From positions 1 to 16,335 of the forward strand of contig JAGCSE010000054.1 in the NCBI GenBank assembly GCA_017964325.1: DNA of 16,335 bases, given 5' to 3'. The translations under genes were made by a program, and so were the position numbers. A model generated the notes under the pieces. The model saw nothing but the letters and a program-made list of their open reading frames with translations. It ran no database searches and was not told the DNA's origin. Below are positions 1 to 7,170 of the stretch, in pieces (the stretch's first letter is position 1; each line of letters begins with the position of its first letter). Source of the DNA: Victivallales bacterium. Lineage in GTDB: Bacteria > Verrucomicrobiota > Lentisphaeria > Oligosphaerales > Oligosphaeraceae.

Positions 1-2093
1 CCGCTCGGCAGAACAACGCGGCCATCCTTCACGTTCATGGTGGCAGATTCGATGAACGTCTTGGAATCGACGCAGTTGCCGTGGTAGCCGTATGGCAGCG
101 CGGGTGTCATATCCATGCCGCAAGGCGCACTTTCGGAGGCGATGTAGAGGGCATCGCTGACAACATGGCCTTGTTGCAGCATGAACTGTGCGCGGCCAAG
201 ATAGGCGAGCCACGCAGGGAACGTGCACCACAATGTGTTATGACGATTGAAATGGAAGCCCCACTGGCCCATCGTCATGCCGGGCGTGGAGACAGTCCAC
301 GGCTGATGAGCATAACTATGGAAAATGAAGCGGTTTACGCCTGCGATGTAGGCATTGTCGCCCTGAATCTTGCGGGCTGCGGGATGCATTTGCCAGCGAC
401 CATTGGCGGGCGTGGCGGTGAACGTCTCCGTACTGGCGTATTTGCGACCATAAACCTGCGCGAGATTGCCTGCGAGATTGGCGTTGCCCGTGCCCGTGGC
501 ATTGGGACCACCCCAAAACTCGCCCATGGGGACGTCTGCCTCACGACCTTGTAACAACTGGTCGAACGGCCCACCATAAGGTTCGGAGAAGAAGTCGAGC
601 TTCGCCTCATGGCAGAGCTGTTTGAAATAGTCTGCGTAGCATTCTGCAAACAAATCCGTTACGGTGCGACGATAGTCGTTGAGGAAACGTTCCGTGTAAT
701 CGGCGGATTCCATGAAGCGGCCAGTCAGAATCGGCAGGAGCGGGAGGACGTCATAGCCACGCAGACGGCGGAAATCATCGCGGAACGTGTCTGTCCAATT
801 TTGGACACCGACTTCATAACTATCGATTAACGCGCCTTTAAGAGCTGTTCCCGCCAAAGGGCCCGCGTTTTTGACAATGATTCCCATCATGCCGTCCCAT
901 GCGGCTTTGACGGCTTTCTTGGACATCTTGTCGCATTCGAGGCCGCGGCCATATTTTGTCGTGGGATGGTTGTAGCGGCCCGTCAGTGTGTAGCCGAAGC
1001 GGATGATGGTCCATTTGCCGGCCGGCGCATCCCATGCAAGTTTGCCGTCGGCGGACATGAATTGGGAAATATCGACAATCTTGTCCTTTGCGATGACGGA
1101 GTCTGGCGTCGGATTGGCACCGCGCGCGAAATTGTTATTGGCGATGAAATAGGCCTTGCCCTGTACGTTCTGGATGCGCTGTCCAGGCTGGATGGAAATT
1201 TGGATGAGCGGCATTTCGGGCTTGTTGATGGTGACAAACTCGAATTTATAGAACCGCGCGTTTTGCGTATCGAAGCTTATCTTGTTGTGGCTGTTTGTCA
1301 GACTGGCGTTGTTGATGAATTTCTTGTAGGTAGCGCCGTCGTTGGAACAATAGACATTGAGGCGAGCGTTGAGCTGATAAACGCCGGCTAGTTGAACATT
1401 GATCGTCCCTGCTTCGAACGGCTTCTCGAACTCGAATGTAATGGAGTCGCCTTCGCCCGCCTTATTGTGGCGCGGGAATTTGACAGTCTGGCGGCCATTG
1501 CCGTTGAGGACGTATTCAAGATGTTGTTCGCCTTTCAACGTGGATGACAGCTTCGGATTGGCGGCGCGGAAATCAATGTTGTCCCCCGTGACGCACGGAA
1601 ACGCGAGCACGGCGATTTCACGATAGAAATCCATGACGGTTCTCGGTTGCGGAAGATTGATTTCCAACCGTTTGCCGCCTTCCGCGAATGTTTCGGAGAA
1701 TGTGACGGTCTTCATGCCATCTTCTTTCTGAATCCACGGGCCGCCGCTGGACGACCAGCCCGGGCAGTTGTGGAGGCAGACTTCCATGCCGTGCGACGCT
1801 GCGCATTCGATGGCGTATTGCACCATCTCGAACCATTGCGGCGAAAGCGTCTTGACATCGCCTTCGGGAATGCCCTGGCCGATATCCAAAATCGTAAAAC
1901 CGCCAATTCCAGCCTCATACATGGCGTCTATGTCGGCCTTTATGCCTTCCTTCGTAATGTTGCAGTCGATCCAATGCCACCATGTCTGCGGCCTGGCCTG
2001 CATGGGCGGCGCGGCGAAGCCTTCATCAAGATAATCCGCATGGATGGCGACGGCCATGACGGCCAACAGCAATGCAAGACAGCGTTTCAGCAT
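1..2093 (-). CDS. GH106-type alpha-L-rhamnosidase-like glycoside hydrolase, secreted, 3' end missing
   Basis: Open from an ATG at 2093 to the left edge: 697 complete codons and no stop, so the C-terminus lies outside the window; GH106 enzymes are usually about 1000 residues. The start follows a good AAGGAG site. Residues 1-19 are a signal peptide (MLKR, then a Leu/Ala core, cleavage after AIHA), so the enzyme is exported. Family signs in order: an N-terminal WWHWIDCNITKEGI block (38-51) followed by a DxMYEAGIGG helix turn, NCPGWSSSGGPW (109-120), LIDSYEVGVQNWT (422-434) with RRLRGYD soon after, FSEPYGGPFD (502-511), and GEFWGG (524-529). These match rhamnosidase family GH106, which removes L-rhamnose from plant pectins and other polysaccharides. 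Acidic residues in DSYE, SEPY and GEFW are likely active-site candidates. It lies 43 bases behind the GH16 gene and is probably co-transcribed. Rhamnose specificity is inferred from the family. Confidence 0.85.
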   Translation of the reverse strand, partial: MLKRCLALLLAVMAVAIHADYLDEGFAAPPMQARPQTWWHWIDCNITKEGIKADIDAMYEAGIGGFTILDIGQGIPEGDVKTLSPQWFEMVQYAIECAASHGMEVCLHNCPGWSSSGGPWIQKEDGMKTVTFSETFAEGGKRLEINLPQPRTVMDFYREIAVLAFPCVTGDNIDFRAANPKLSSTLKGEQHLEYVLNGNGRQTVKFPRHNKAGEGDSITFEFEKPFEAGTINVQLAGVYQLNARLNVYCSNDGATYKKFINNASLTNSHNKISFDTQNARFYKFEFVTINKPEMPLIQISIQPGQRIQNVQGKAYFIANNNFARGANPTPDSVIAKDKIVDISQFMSADGKLAWDAPAGKWTIIRFGYTLTGRYNHPTTKYGRGLECDKMSKKAVKAAWDGMMGIIVKNAGPLAGTALKGALIDSYEVGVQNWTDTFRDDFRRLRGYDVLPLLPILTGRFMESADYTERFLNDYRRTVTDLFAECYADYFKQLCHEAKLDFFSEPYGGPFDQLLQGREADVPMGEFWGGPNATGTGNANLAGNLAQVYGRKYASTETFTATPANGRWQMHPAARKIQGDNAYIAGVNRFIFHSYAHQPWTVSTPGMTMGQWGFHFNRHNTLWCTFPAWLAYLGRAQFMLQQGHVVSDALYIASESAPCGMDMTPALPYGYHGNCVDSKTFIESATMNVKDGRVVLPS

Positions 2094-2098
2094 GGAGG

Positions 2099-2105
2099 AC
2101 TCCTT
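2099..2105 (-). promoter_or_regulatory. Shine-Dalgarno site of the GH106 gene
   Basis: Reads AAGGAGT on the minus strand, 5 bases before the ATG at 2093, and supports that start over downstream ATGs inside the signal peptide. Confidence 0.75.
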
Positions 2106-2110
2106 ATTTC

Positions 2111-2148
2111 TAAGTTATTACGGTTCAACTAAGTTATTACGGTTCAAC
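2111..2148. repeat. Tandem duplication of a 19-base unit across the GH16 stop codon
   Basis: Two perfect, abutting copies of TAAGTTATTACGGTTCAAC lie at 2111-2129 and 2130-2148. On the minus strand the unit encodes the last residues of GH16 (Val-Glu-Pro) and two consecutive TAA stops. The second, non-coding copy makes up most of the space between GH16 and GH106. It looks like a recent small tandem duplication that left the reading frame intact. Confidence 0.9.
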
Positions 2149-2964
2149 TTTGTCGAATACTCGGACGTAATCAACGATGAATTGGTCTTTGCCAATGATG
2201 TCATAGGCTTCTTTGCGGGGGAAATGGTATTTGCCGCGGTATCCTTTGACCTCCGTCGAAATGAGAATGAATTCGGGGCAGTGCGAGACATTTTCGGAGA
2301 CATGGCCGTCTTCGACACCATCGATATAGAACGTATAGCCCGACTTGTCCCAAAGCATTCCAAAACGATGGAAGACAGTCTGGTCGAGGTCGTTGACACC
2401 ACCAGCGAAGGCTTTCTTCATATCTTGTCCATAGCCGCCAGTAAATGTATGATGCGGAACTACTTCACCTTTTTTAAAGCATTCCATGATATCGATTTCC
2501 GTACCCGTCACGGCAGAATCCAGGCTGGCCCCGATTATCGGCGACTGCATCCAGAAGGCAGTCCACCAACCTTCGGGGCGTTGCTGTAGTCGGCAACGGC
2601 ATTCATAATAGCCGTACAAATGTGTAAACAGATTCTTTTTCAACTTGCCGATGGGCCATTGGAGGTGGTCATGGCCGAACGTCGTCTCCTGGACTGGCTC
2701 ATCCATAAAGTTGTAACCTGTTTGAAGTTGCGAGCTAGCGGGATGTCCCTCTTCATCGATGATGTCGAAGACGACATTGCCGTTTCCGTCGAGATGGACG
2801 GCCTTGTCGGTCCATGCGAGATGCCGCTTGCCCATCATGGAAAGACGGAAGTCCCATTTAGTGCGATCGAGTTCCGTTCCGTCGAATTCATCGCTCCATA
2901 CGAGTTTCCAGCTGCCTTCCGGGAGGAGGCTGTCTTCATGGCCTTCGACTTTGATGTTCTGCAT
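2137..2964 (-). CDS. GH16-family glycoside hydrolase (beta-glucanase/galactanase type), no signal peptide
   Basis: A 275-residue protein, normal length for a single GH16 domain. The N-terminal KLVWSDEFDGTELDRTKWD (20-38) is the usual GH16 opening. GTEIDIMECF (154-163) is the catalytic EIDIME signature, with E156 as likely nucleophile, D158 as helper and E161 as acid/base. WWTAFWMQ (133-140) precedes it, HRFGMLWDKSGYTFYIDG (199-216) is the family strand block, and FIVDYVRVF (262-270) closes the fold. GH16 enzymes cleave beta-1,3 or beta-1,4 glucans and galactans by a retaining mechanism; the substrate cannot be told here. No signal peptide is visible (MQNIKVEGHEDS start), so it may act in the cytoplasm, or a leader was lost or leaves by another route. 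The start has AAAGGAG 6 bases upstream. It ends in two TAA stops within a tandem duplication, 43 bases before the GH106 gene. Confidence 0.88.
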   Translation of the reverse strand: MQNIKVEGHEDSLLPEGSWKLVWSDEFDGTELDRTKWDFRLSMMGKRHLAWTDKAVHLDGNGNVVFDIIDEEGHPASSQLQTGYNFMDEPVQETTFGHDHLQWPIGKLKKNLFTHLYGYYECRCRLQQRPEGWWTAFWMQSPIIGASLDSAVTGTEIDIMECFKKGEVVPHHTFTGGYGQDMKKAFAGGVNDLDQTVFHRFGMLWDKSGYTFYIDGVEDGHVSENVSHCPEFILISTEVKGYRGKYHFPRKEAYDIIGKDQFIVDYVRVFDKVEP

Positions 2965-2970
2965 CTTATG

Positions 2971-2977
2971 CTCCTTT
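2971..2977 (-). promoter_or_regulatory. Shine-Dalgarno site of the GH16 gene
   Basis: Reads AAAGGAG on the minus strand, 6 bases before the ATG at 2964. It fixes the start and makes a missed upstream signal peptide unlikely. Confidence 0.75.
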
Positions 2978-3095
2978 GCAATGGTTGTGAGTACGCTTTT
3001 CTTTAATGATGTTTCTACACCATAATCCTATCACGGGTAAAATGATATACAATCTTGACCTTTCAGACATTCAATCAATTCAATGATAAATCGCC

Positions 3096-3959
3096 TTAGC
3101 CTTTCTCCGCCTCTTTCAGCTTATATCGCTGATGAGTCTTCGCCATGACGGCTTTTGAATCATCAAAAGTTTGTCCGTGTTCATTCATGGCCTCCGCATA
3201 GCAGGCAAGAAAGTGCTCCGCCAAGTCAAAATTCTTCACATTCCAACTTAAGCGGAAACAGAATTGCACAAGATTGCGACGGATGCCACGTTGAAAAAGA
3301 CAGCCGTCAGCACGGGATGTACGGTCGTTGTCAATGAAATGGACATGCTCGCCGTCCCACAGGAGATTGCCTGGAATGCAGTCGCCGTGGATGAAACCAT
3401 GGCAATGGAAATCGCACAGGCCACGTGCCACACCATGAAGAATATCCATACGTTTTTCATTATCCGTTACATCGGACATGATTTTCAGGACGGACGGATG
3501 CGGCACGCCGCGTGAAATGAACACCTCCTCCGCCGAGAAACCATGCGTCCGACGCGCCGCCAACACGGCTCCCGCGCAACGAACACCAGCCGACTGCATG
3601 GCGGCCATCACCGCCAATGTCGCCATCGCCCTGTTTTCCAAGAATCGCCATTTGAAGCATTTCCACAAGCTGAGCAGGTGATTTCCGCCGCCATCCAGCG
3701 ATTTCACGACTTTTACATACACTTCCTCACCGTTTTCCACAACACGTCTCACGGTTCGTGTCGGACGATTCACAAGTTGCTGGCCTGGATGTGTTTCCAG
3801 CCATGTTTCCAAGTCGTCGATCCTGCCGTTCCATTCATGGCAGGCCAGCCCCTTCCATCCTCCATGCTCGAATGTATCAAAACCGTCCATTATTCCATAT
3901 CTGACTGTTGTCGTATCTGAAGGCGTTGTCGCTTTCATCAAAAGCATGCAACTTACCAT
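3096..3959 (-). CDS. Kdo/WaaP-type (lipopolysaccharide kinase-like) small protein kinase fold
   Basis: About 287 residues from the ATG at 3959. Kinase-fold marks: VYVKVV (residues 80-85) with K83 as the likely ATP-binding lysine; FIHGDCIPGNLLW (189-201), the catalytic loop with H191, D193 and N198; and HFIDNDRTS (207-215), the metal-binding segment with D210 and D212. The HGDxxxxN...IDxD layout fits the WaaP/Kdo kinase branch, which phosphorylates heptose or Kdo of LPS core. More distant aminoglycoside-phosphotransferase-like or protein-kinase-like roles are possible. No membrane segment is seen. The reading frame is open to a TTG at 3986, but a promoter-like TTGGCA/TATAGT pair overlaps that point, so the ATG at 3959 is preferred; ATGs at 3947 and 3938 are alternatives and none has a good Shine-Dalgarno. 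It lies 131 bases upstream of GH16 on the same strand; no convincing separate GH16 promoter was seen. Confidence 0.65.
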   Translation of the reverse strand: MVSCMLLMKATTPSDTTTVRYGIMDGFDTFEHGGWKGLACHEWNGRIDDLETWLETHPGQQLVNRPTRTVRRVVENGEEVYVKVVKSLDGGGNHLLSLWKCFKWRFLENRAMATLAVMAAMQSAGVRCAGAVLAARRTHGFSAEEVFISRGVPHPSVLKIMSDVTDNEKRMDILHGVARGLCDFHCHGFIHGDCIPGNLLWDGEHVHFIDNDRTSRADGCLFQRGIRRNLVQFCFRLSWNVKNFDLAEHFLACYAEAMNEHGQTFDDSKAVMAKTHQRYKLKEAEKG

Positions 3960-3965
3960 TTCATT

Positions 3966-3994
3966 ACTATATTTTTCCCCTGTCAAATTGCCAA
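3966..3994 (-). promoter_or_regulatory. Sigma70-type promoter candidate of the kinase-like gene
   Basis: On the minus strand, TTGGCA (3994-3989), a 17-base spacer, then TATAGT (3971-3966): 5 of 6 consensus bases in each hexamer. The predicted transcript start near 3959 coincides with the first ATG, so the message may be leaderless or start at a later ATG. Confidence 0.55.
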
Positions 3995-4031
3995 TGTCTT
4001 ATCAAGCCTATTTCAAAACTCGGAGTATAGA

Positions 4032-4063
4032 GGCCGTCTCAGCCTTAACAACGGCAGAGACGC
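4032..4063 (-). terminator. GC-rich hairpin downstream of the EF-G/Tet-like gene
   Basis: GGCCGTCTCAGCC (4032-4044) pairs with GGCAGAGACGCC (4052-4063), about 11 base pairs with one bulge and one mismatch around a short AT-rich loop. It lies between the stop of the GTPase gene and the kinase promoter. No clear T-run follows on either strand, so termination is uncertain. The rest of 3995-4169 is AT-rich with no gene. Confidence 0.35.
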
Positions 4064-4169
4064 CATTCGGCATCCATACTTTTGACATTATCTCCTTATC
4101 CATATATTATTTATATCAATCAAAAACTTATATTTTGCTTTCTGCTTTGACTTTAGGCTTTAAGTTTTT

Positions 4170-6125
4170 TTATTCATCATCGAACAAGCTGCCGTCCAAT
4201 GCGTTGCGAACGACCAAAATATATTTTGCCATGTCCAGTGGATCGACCGTGCGGCGCGGCGTCGTCTTGTCCGGTGTGCATTCGCATTCACGGTAGCCAT
4301 GCAGACGAACGTTCATGGAACCGCGCCCGCCTGTCGCCATCGCGAGCGTCGTCGCGTAGTCCAAACTCGTGCTGACGGGAATCAACGCGTCCAACGTGAC
4401 GCGTTCGCCGTCCATCGTCGTTTCCAGCACTTCGCCTCGCATGAGATTGACATCGTTCATGACTCGTCCGATGCACTCTGCTGGCAACCTAAATCTCGCT
4501 TTCAGAATCGGTTCCAGCAACTGGCTGCCACCGTTTCGCAAGCCGTCCTGGATGCCAATCGGCGTCGCCACAATGAAATCCAGCGGATGTGTATGGACCA
4601 GATGGTGGTTGCCGCCGATCAGCGTGATATGCACGTCCGTCACCTCCCAGCCGAGCCGCCCCTGCTTCAACGCCATCGGCAACGCCTGCTCCACCTGATG
4701 CTGATAACGTGCCATGATGTCTTTCACAGGAACTTTCGATTCGAACGTGACACCGCTGCCGCGCGGAGCGGGTTCGATGAGAAATTCCATGACAGCCCAA
4801 CAGGGCTTCGGCATCGTGTAATCGACATGGCCGCGGGCGGCCTTCTGGATCGTCTCCTTGTAGATGACGGTCGGTTTCGCAAACGTCGCCTTCAAGTCGA
4901 ATCGCGTCCGCAGAACCTCCTCCAGAATCTCCAACTGGACCGTTCCCATGACACGCAAGTTCAACTGGTCCAACGTCTTGATGTAATTCACCTGCAACAG
5001 CGGATCCTCTTCGGAAAGCGTTTCACAAGCCGTCCGCAAGGCGCGCATTTCCTCCGGCTTCTCTGGCAAAACCTGCACATTGATCAACGGCGAACGCAAT
5101 TGGCCCGGCTGGACAGGACGTGGCAATTTTGCACGATCGCCGAAGACATGGCCGATTTTCACATCGCCCAAACCATAGACGACACCGACCTCCCCCATCT
5201 GCAACGCCCCCAAATCATCGCCATCCACGCCACGAATCTGCGTGATTTTCCGCTGATCCATTTTCTCCGCATCTGTCAGCAAATCAACGCCTTGCGGAAT
5301 GTCCAGCACCATCCGGTTCTCCAGACGACCGCCAAACACCCGCACCCACAGTCCGCGCCCCATGACGCGATCCGTCATAGACGCGAACACCACGCCGCAC
5401 AATTCATCGCCGCATGATGACGGCGGCGGCAGAAAATCCACAACGGCATCCAACAACGCCTCGACGCCTTCGTCCTTCAACGCGCTGCCGACATAGACGG
5501 GATGACATTTTCCCGCACGCGCCCATACAGTGACTTTCGCCATAAGCGTTTCCTTTGCAATGGCTTTTCCATCCAAATAGGCTTCCATCAGCTCATCGTC
5601 ATTGCCGCAGACATATTCCGTCAGTTCAGCTTCATCCGACATCAAGATTGCGTCCTGCGTCAGCAGCTTGCGAATCTGCGCGACGGCTTCCGCCACATTT
5701 GCACCGATGCGGTCGATTTTGTTGATGAAGAAAACGACAGGAATATGTTGTTCATGAAGTGCGTGGAACAAGACTTCTGTCTGCGGCTGCACGCCTTCCA
5801 CGGCGTCGGCCAGCAGGACGGCGCCATCCAACGCCCACAGCGAGCGTTCGATTTCCGCAGAGAAATCCGTATGTCCAGGCGTGTCTATCAAGTTGATATC
5901 CATGCCTTTCCATTGGAGACGGACACAAGTCGCCTTCACGGAAATGCCGCGCCGCCGTTCGATGGGCAGCGTGTCCGTATGGGCCGTCCCGTCATCGACG
6001 CTTCCAGCCTGCGACACGGCTCCCGCATGGACGAGCATCCGCTCCGAAAGCGTTGTCTTTCCCGCGTCAACATGCGCGAAGACGCCGATGTTCCGTATGT
6101 TCATGTCTGTTTGTTTTTTATTCAT
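4170..6125 (-). CDS. EF-G-like translational GTPase of the TetM/TetW ribosomal-protection group
   Basis: A 651-residue, five-domain GTPase, close in length to TetM (639) and shorter than EF-G (about 700). G-domain motifs: AHVDAGKT (17-24, P-loop), ERRRGIS (56-62, switch I), DTPGH (81-85, G3), NKID (135-138, G4), and a GSAL segment as G5. The N-terminal pattern and a YVCGNDDELMEAYLDG block resemble Tet ribosomal-protection proteins, which release tetracycline from the 30S subunit. The domain IV tip is different: residues 504-514 read GGNHHLVHTHP, nearer to the GSYHDVDSS-type loop of EF-G than to the YYSPVS loop of TetM. Resistance is therefore not assured; a paralogous translation factor is equally possible. 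The ATG at 6125 has only a weak AGG site; the ATG at 6104 would give a TetM-like N-terminus (MNIRNIGVFAHVD). No mobile element flanks it. Confidence 0.8.
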   Translation of the reverse strand: MNKKQTDMNIRNIGVFAHVDAGKTTLSERMLVHAGAVSQAGSVDDGTAHTDTLPIERRRGISVKATCVRLQWKGMDINLIDTPGHTDFSAEIERSLWALDGAVLLADAVEGVQPQTEVLFHALHEQHIPVVFFINKIDRIGANVAEAVAQIRKLLTQDAILMSDEAELTEYVCGNDDELMEAYLDGKAIAKETLMAKVTVWARAGKCHPVYVGSALKDEGVEALLDAVVDFLPPPSSCGDELCGVVFASMTDRVMGRGLWVRVFGGRLENRMVLDIPQGVDLLTDAEKMDQRKITQIRGVDGDDLGALQMGEVGVVYGLGDVKIGHVFGDRAKLPRPVQPGQLRSPLINVQVLPEKPEEMRALRTACETLSEEDPLLQVNYIKTLDQLNLRVMGTVQLEILEEVLRTRFDLKATFAKPTVIYKETIQKAARGHVDYTMPKPCWAVMEFLIEPAPRGSGVTFESKVPVKDIMARYQHQVEQALPMALKQGRLGWEVTDVHITLIGGNHHLVHTHPLDFIVATPIGIQDGLRNGGSQLLEPILKARFRLPAECIGRVMNDVNLMRGEVLETTMDGERVTLDALIPVSTSLDYATTLAMATGGRGSMNVRLHGYRECECTPDKTTPRRTVDPLDMAKYILVVRNALDGSLFDDE

Positions 6126-6129
6126 CGAC

Positions 6130-6158
6130 TTGCCTGTATGGTTTTCATTTCATACAAT
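6130..6158 (+). promoter_or_regulatory. Sigma70-type promoter candidate for the TIM-barrel/dehydrogenase unit
   Basis: TTGCCT (6130-6135), a 17-base spacer, then TACAAT (6153-6158): 4/6 and 5/6 consensus. The predicted transcript start is near 6165, leaving a leader of about 58 bases. It lies in the 97-base divergent space shared with the GTPase gene. Confidence 0.5.
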
Positions 6159-6176
6159 ATATTACATCAATAACCA

Positions 6177-6188
6177 TCATTCGAATGA
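6177..6188. promoter_or_regulatory. Perfect 12-base palindrome, operator candidate
   Basis: TCATTCGAATGA is its own reverse complement and lies about 12 bases past the predicted transcript start, in the divergent region between the GTPase and TIM-barrel genes. Such a position suits a repressor site; only the symmetry is observed. Confidence 0.3.
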
Positions 6189-6222
6189 AAATCAAAAATA
6201 CACAACAAGAAAAAGGAAACAA

Positions 6223-7074
6223 ATGCAGCTCAGTATCACTCTCAGCTATGTCATGCACCGTCGCAATGGCGGAGACCGCTCCATGGAAGAAGCTCTGAAA
6301 CTCTGCCGCGACGCAGGCTTCATGAATCTGGACTATCTGACGCCCATTAATGGCGAAGATTTTGAAGATCAAGCATATAGAGCGAAAAACATACTGGACT
6401 CGCTCGGCATGACCGTCCACCAAACGCACTGCCCGTTCTTCCGCTACCAGGAGAATGGCCCCGAAATTTTCTCCGTGCAATCCCTCCGCGCAGTAAAAGC
6501 CTCCGCGATTCTTGGCGCGAAGCATATCGTCGTCCATGCAGACGAATGGCCGCCGAAAGGCGAGCCGTACAACATTCACAAGGCATTGAAATACAATTAC
6601 GAACTCATCGCGCCAGTTGTCGATGAATGTCTGAAGCTTGGTGTCAATCCCGCCTTCGAGAATCTTTTCGACGAAAACGCCCGCCCAAAAGACACAGGCC
6701 GTGACCGCTATTGCGCTACCGCTGAAGAACTTCTGACGTTGATTGGCAAATTCAACGACAGCCGCATCGGCATCTGCCTGGACACAGGCCACGCCCACGT
6801 CGGCCACAAGGAGCATTTTCTGGGCTTCGTCAACGCCATCGCCGACTACGTGACCTGCACGCATGTCCATGACAACAAGAACCATGAGGACTCCCATCTG
6901 CCCGCCTTCCTCGGCACGATTCCGTTTGAGGAGGTGTTCGCCATCCTCAAGAAACACAACTACCAAGGGAACCTCAACTGGGAAATGGTCTATGGCCGCC
7001 TGCCGGACGAACTCCTGCCCGTCCTGCTGAACTATCTCGCCAAATGCGGCGAATATCTTGGATGCGAATGCTGA
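6223..7074 (+). CDS. Xylose isomerase-like TIM-barrel protein (sugar isomerase/epimerase or AP endonuclease 2 family)
   Basis: A 283-residue protein, the usual size for this family of cytosolic metal-dependent sugar isomerases and epimerases. Candidate metal ligands follow the E-D-H-E pattern: E146 in NPAFEN, D187 in ICLDTGHAH (with H190 and H192), H214/H216 in CTHVHDN, and E254 in NLNWEM. IVVHADEWP (102-110) is the strand carrying the usual conserved His. The start ATG follows AAGGAA by 4 bases; the frame is open further upstream, but that part lies antisense to the GTPase gene and is not likely coding. The next gene, a sugar-type dehydrogenase, starts 96 bases downstream on the same strand, so an isomerase/dehydrogenase pathway for a sugar or inositol-like compound is plausible. 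Endonuclease IV activity is less likely in this setting. The exact substrate is unknown. Confidence 0.8.
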   Translation: MQLSITLSYVMHRRNGGDRSMEEALKLCRDAGFMNLDYLTPINGEDFEDQAYRAKNILDSLGMTVHQTHCPFFRYQENGPEIFSVQSLRAVKASAILGAKHIVVHADEWPPKGEPYNIHKALKYNYELIAPVVDECLKLGVNPAFENLFDENARPKDTGRDRYCATAEELLTLIGKFNDSRIGICLDTGHAHVGHKEHFLGFVNAIADYVTCTHVHDNKNHEDSHLPAFLGTIPFEEVFAILKKHNYQGNLNWEMVYGRLPDELLPVLLNYLAKCGEYLGCEC

Positions 7075-7139
7075 AAACACAGATGCGTTTGTTTGCATCC
7101 TCCCATTTATAAATTATGGTAAATAGTTTGTGTTTTTCA
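7072..7139 (+). other. Nested inverted repeats between the TIM-barrel and dehydrogenase genes
   Basis: TGAAAACACA (7072-7081, containing the TGA stop) can pair with TGTGTTTTTCA (7129-7139) with one bulged T. Inside it lie a small GATGC/GCATC hairpin (7082-7098) and a perfect ATTTATAAAT palindrome (7105-7114). It could be an intercistronic processing or attenuation structure; no T-run terminator follows, and the dehydrogenase ribosome-binding site lies beyond it. Confidence 0.35.
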
Positions 7140-7170
7140 CCATCAACATCTTCCATAAAAAGGCATCAAC

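Noticed and set aside
81..2132. Several plus-strand open frames across the left end
   Set aside because: All are shadows of the minus-strand GH106 gene, whose reading frame is continuous from 2093 to the edge with clear family motifs.
3960..3986. TTG start of the kinase-like gene
   Set aside because: It lies within a strong promoter-like sequence and has no Shine-Dalgarno; the fold does not need these residues.
4299..5417. Long plus-strand open frame (372 codons) opposite the EF-G/Tet-like gene
   Set aside because: It lies fully antisense to a gene with unmistakable GTPase motifs, and its product is rich in His, Arg and Gln with no recognisable domain; it is a by-product of the codon use on the other strand.
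5881..6222. N-terminal extension of the TIM-barrel gene
   Set aside because: The frame is open, but this part is antisense to the GTPase gene, has no family similarity, and the ATG at 6223 has its own Shine-Dalgarno and begins the fold.
6145..7098. Minus-strand open frame of 317 codons
   Set aside because: Antisense to the TIM-barrel gene, which has the metal-ligand motifs and a ribosome-binding site; no domain was recognised in the reverse frame.
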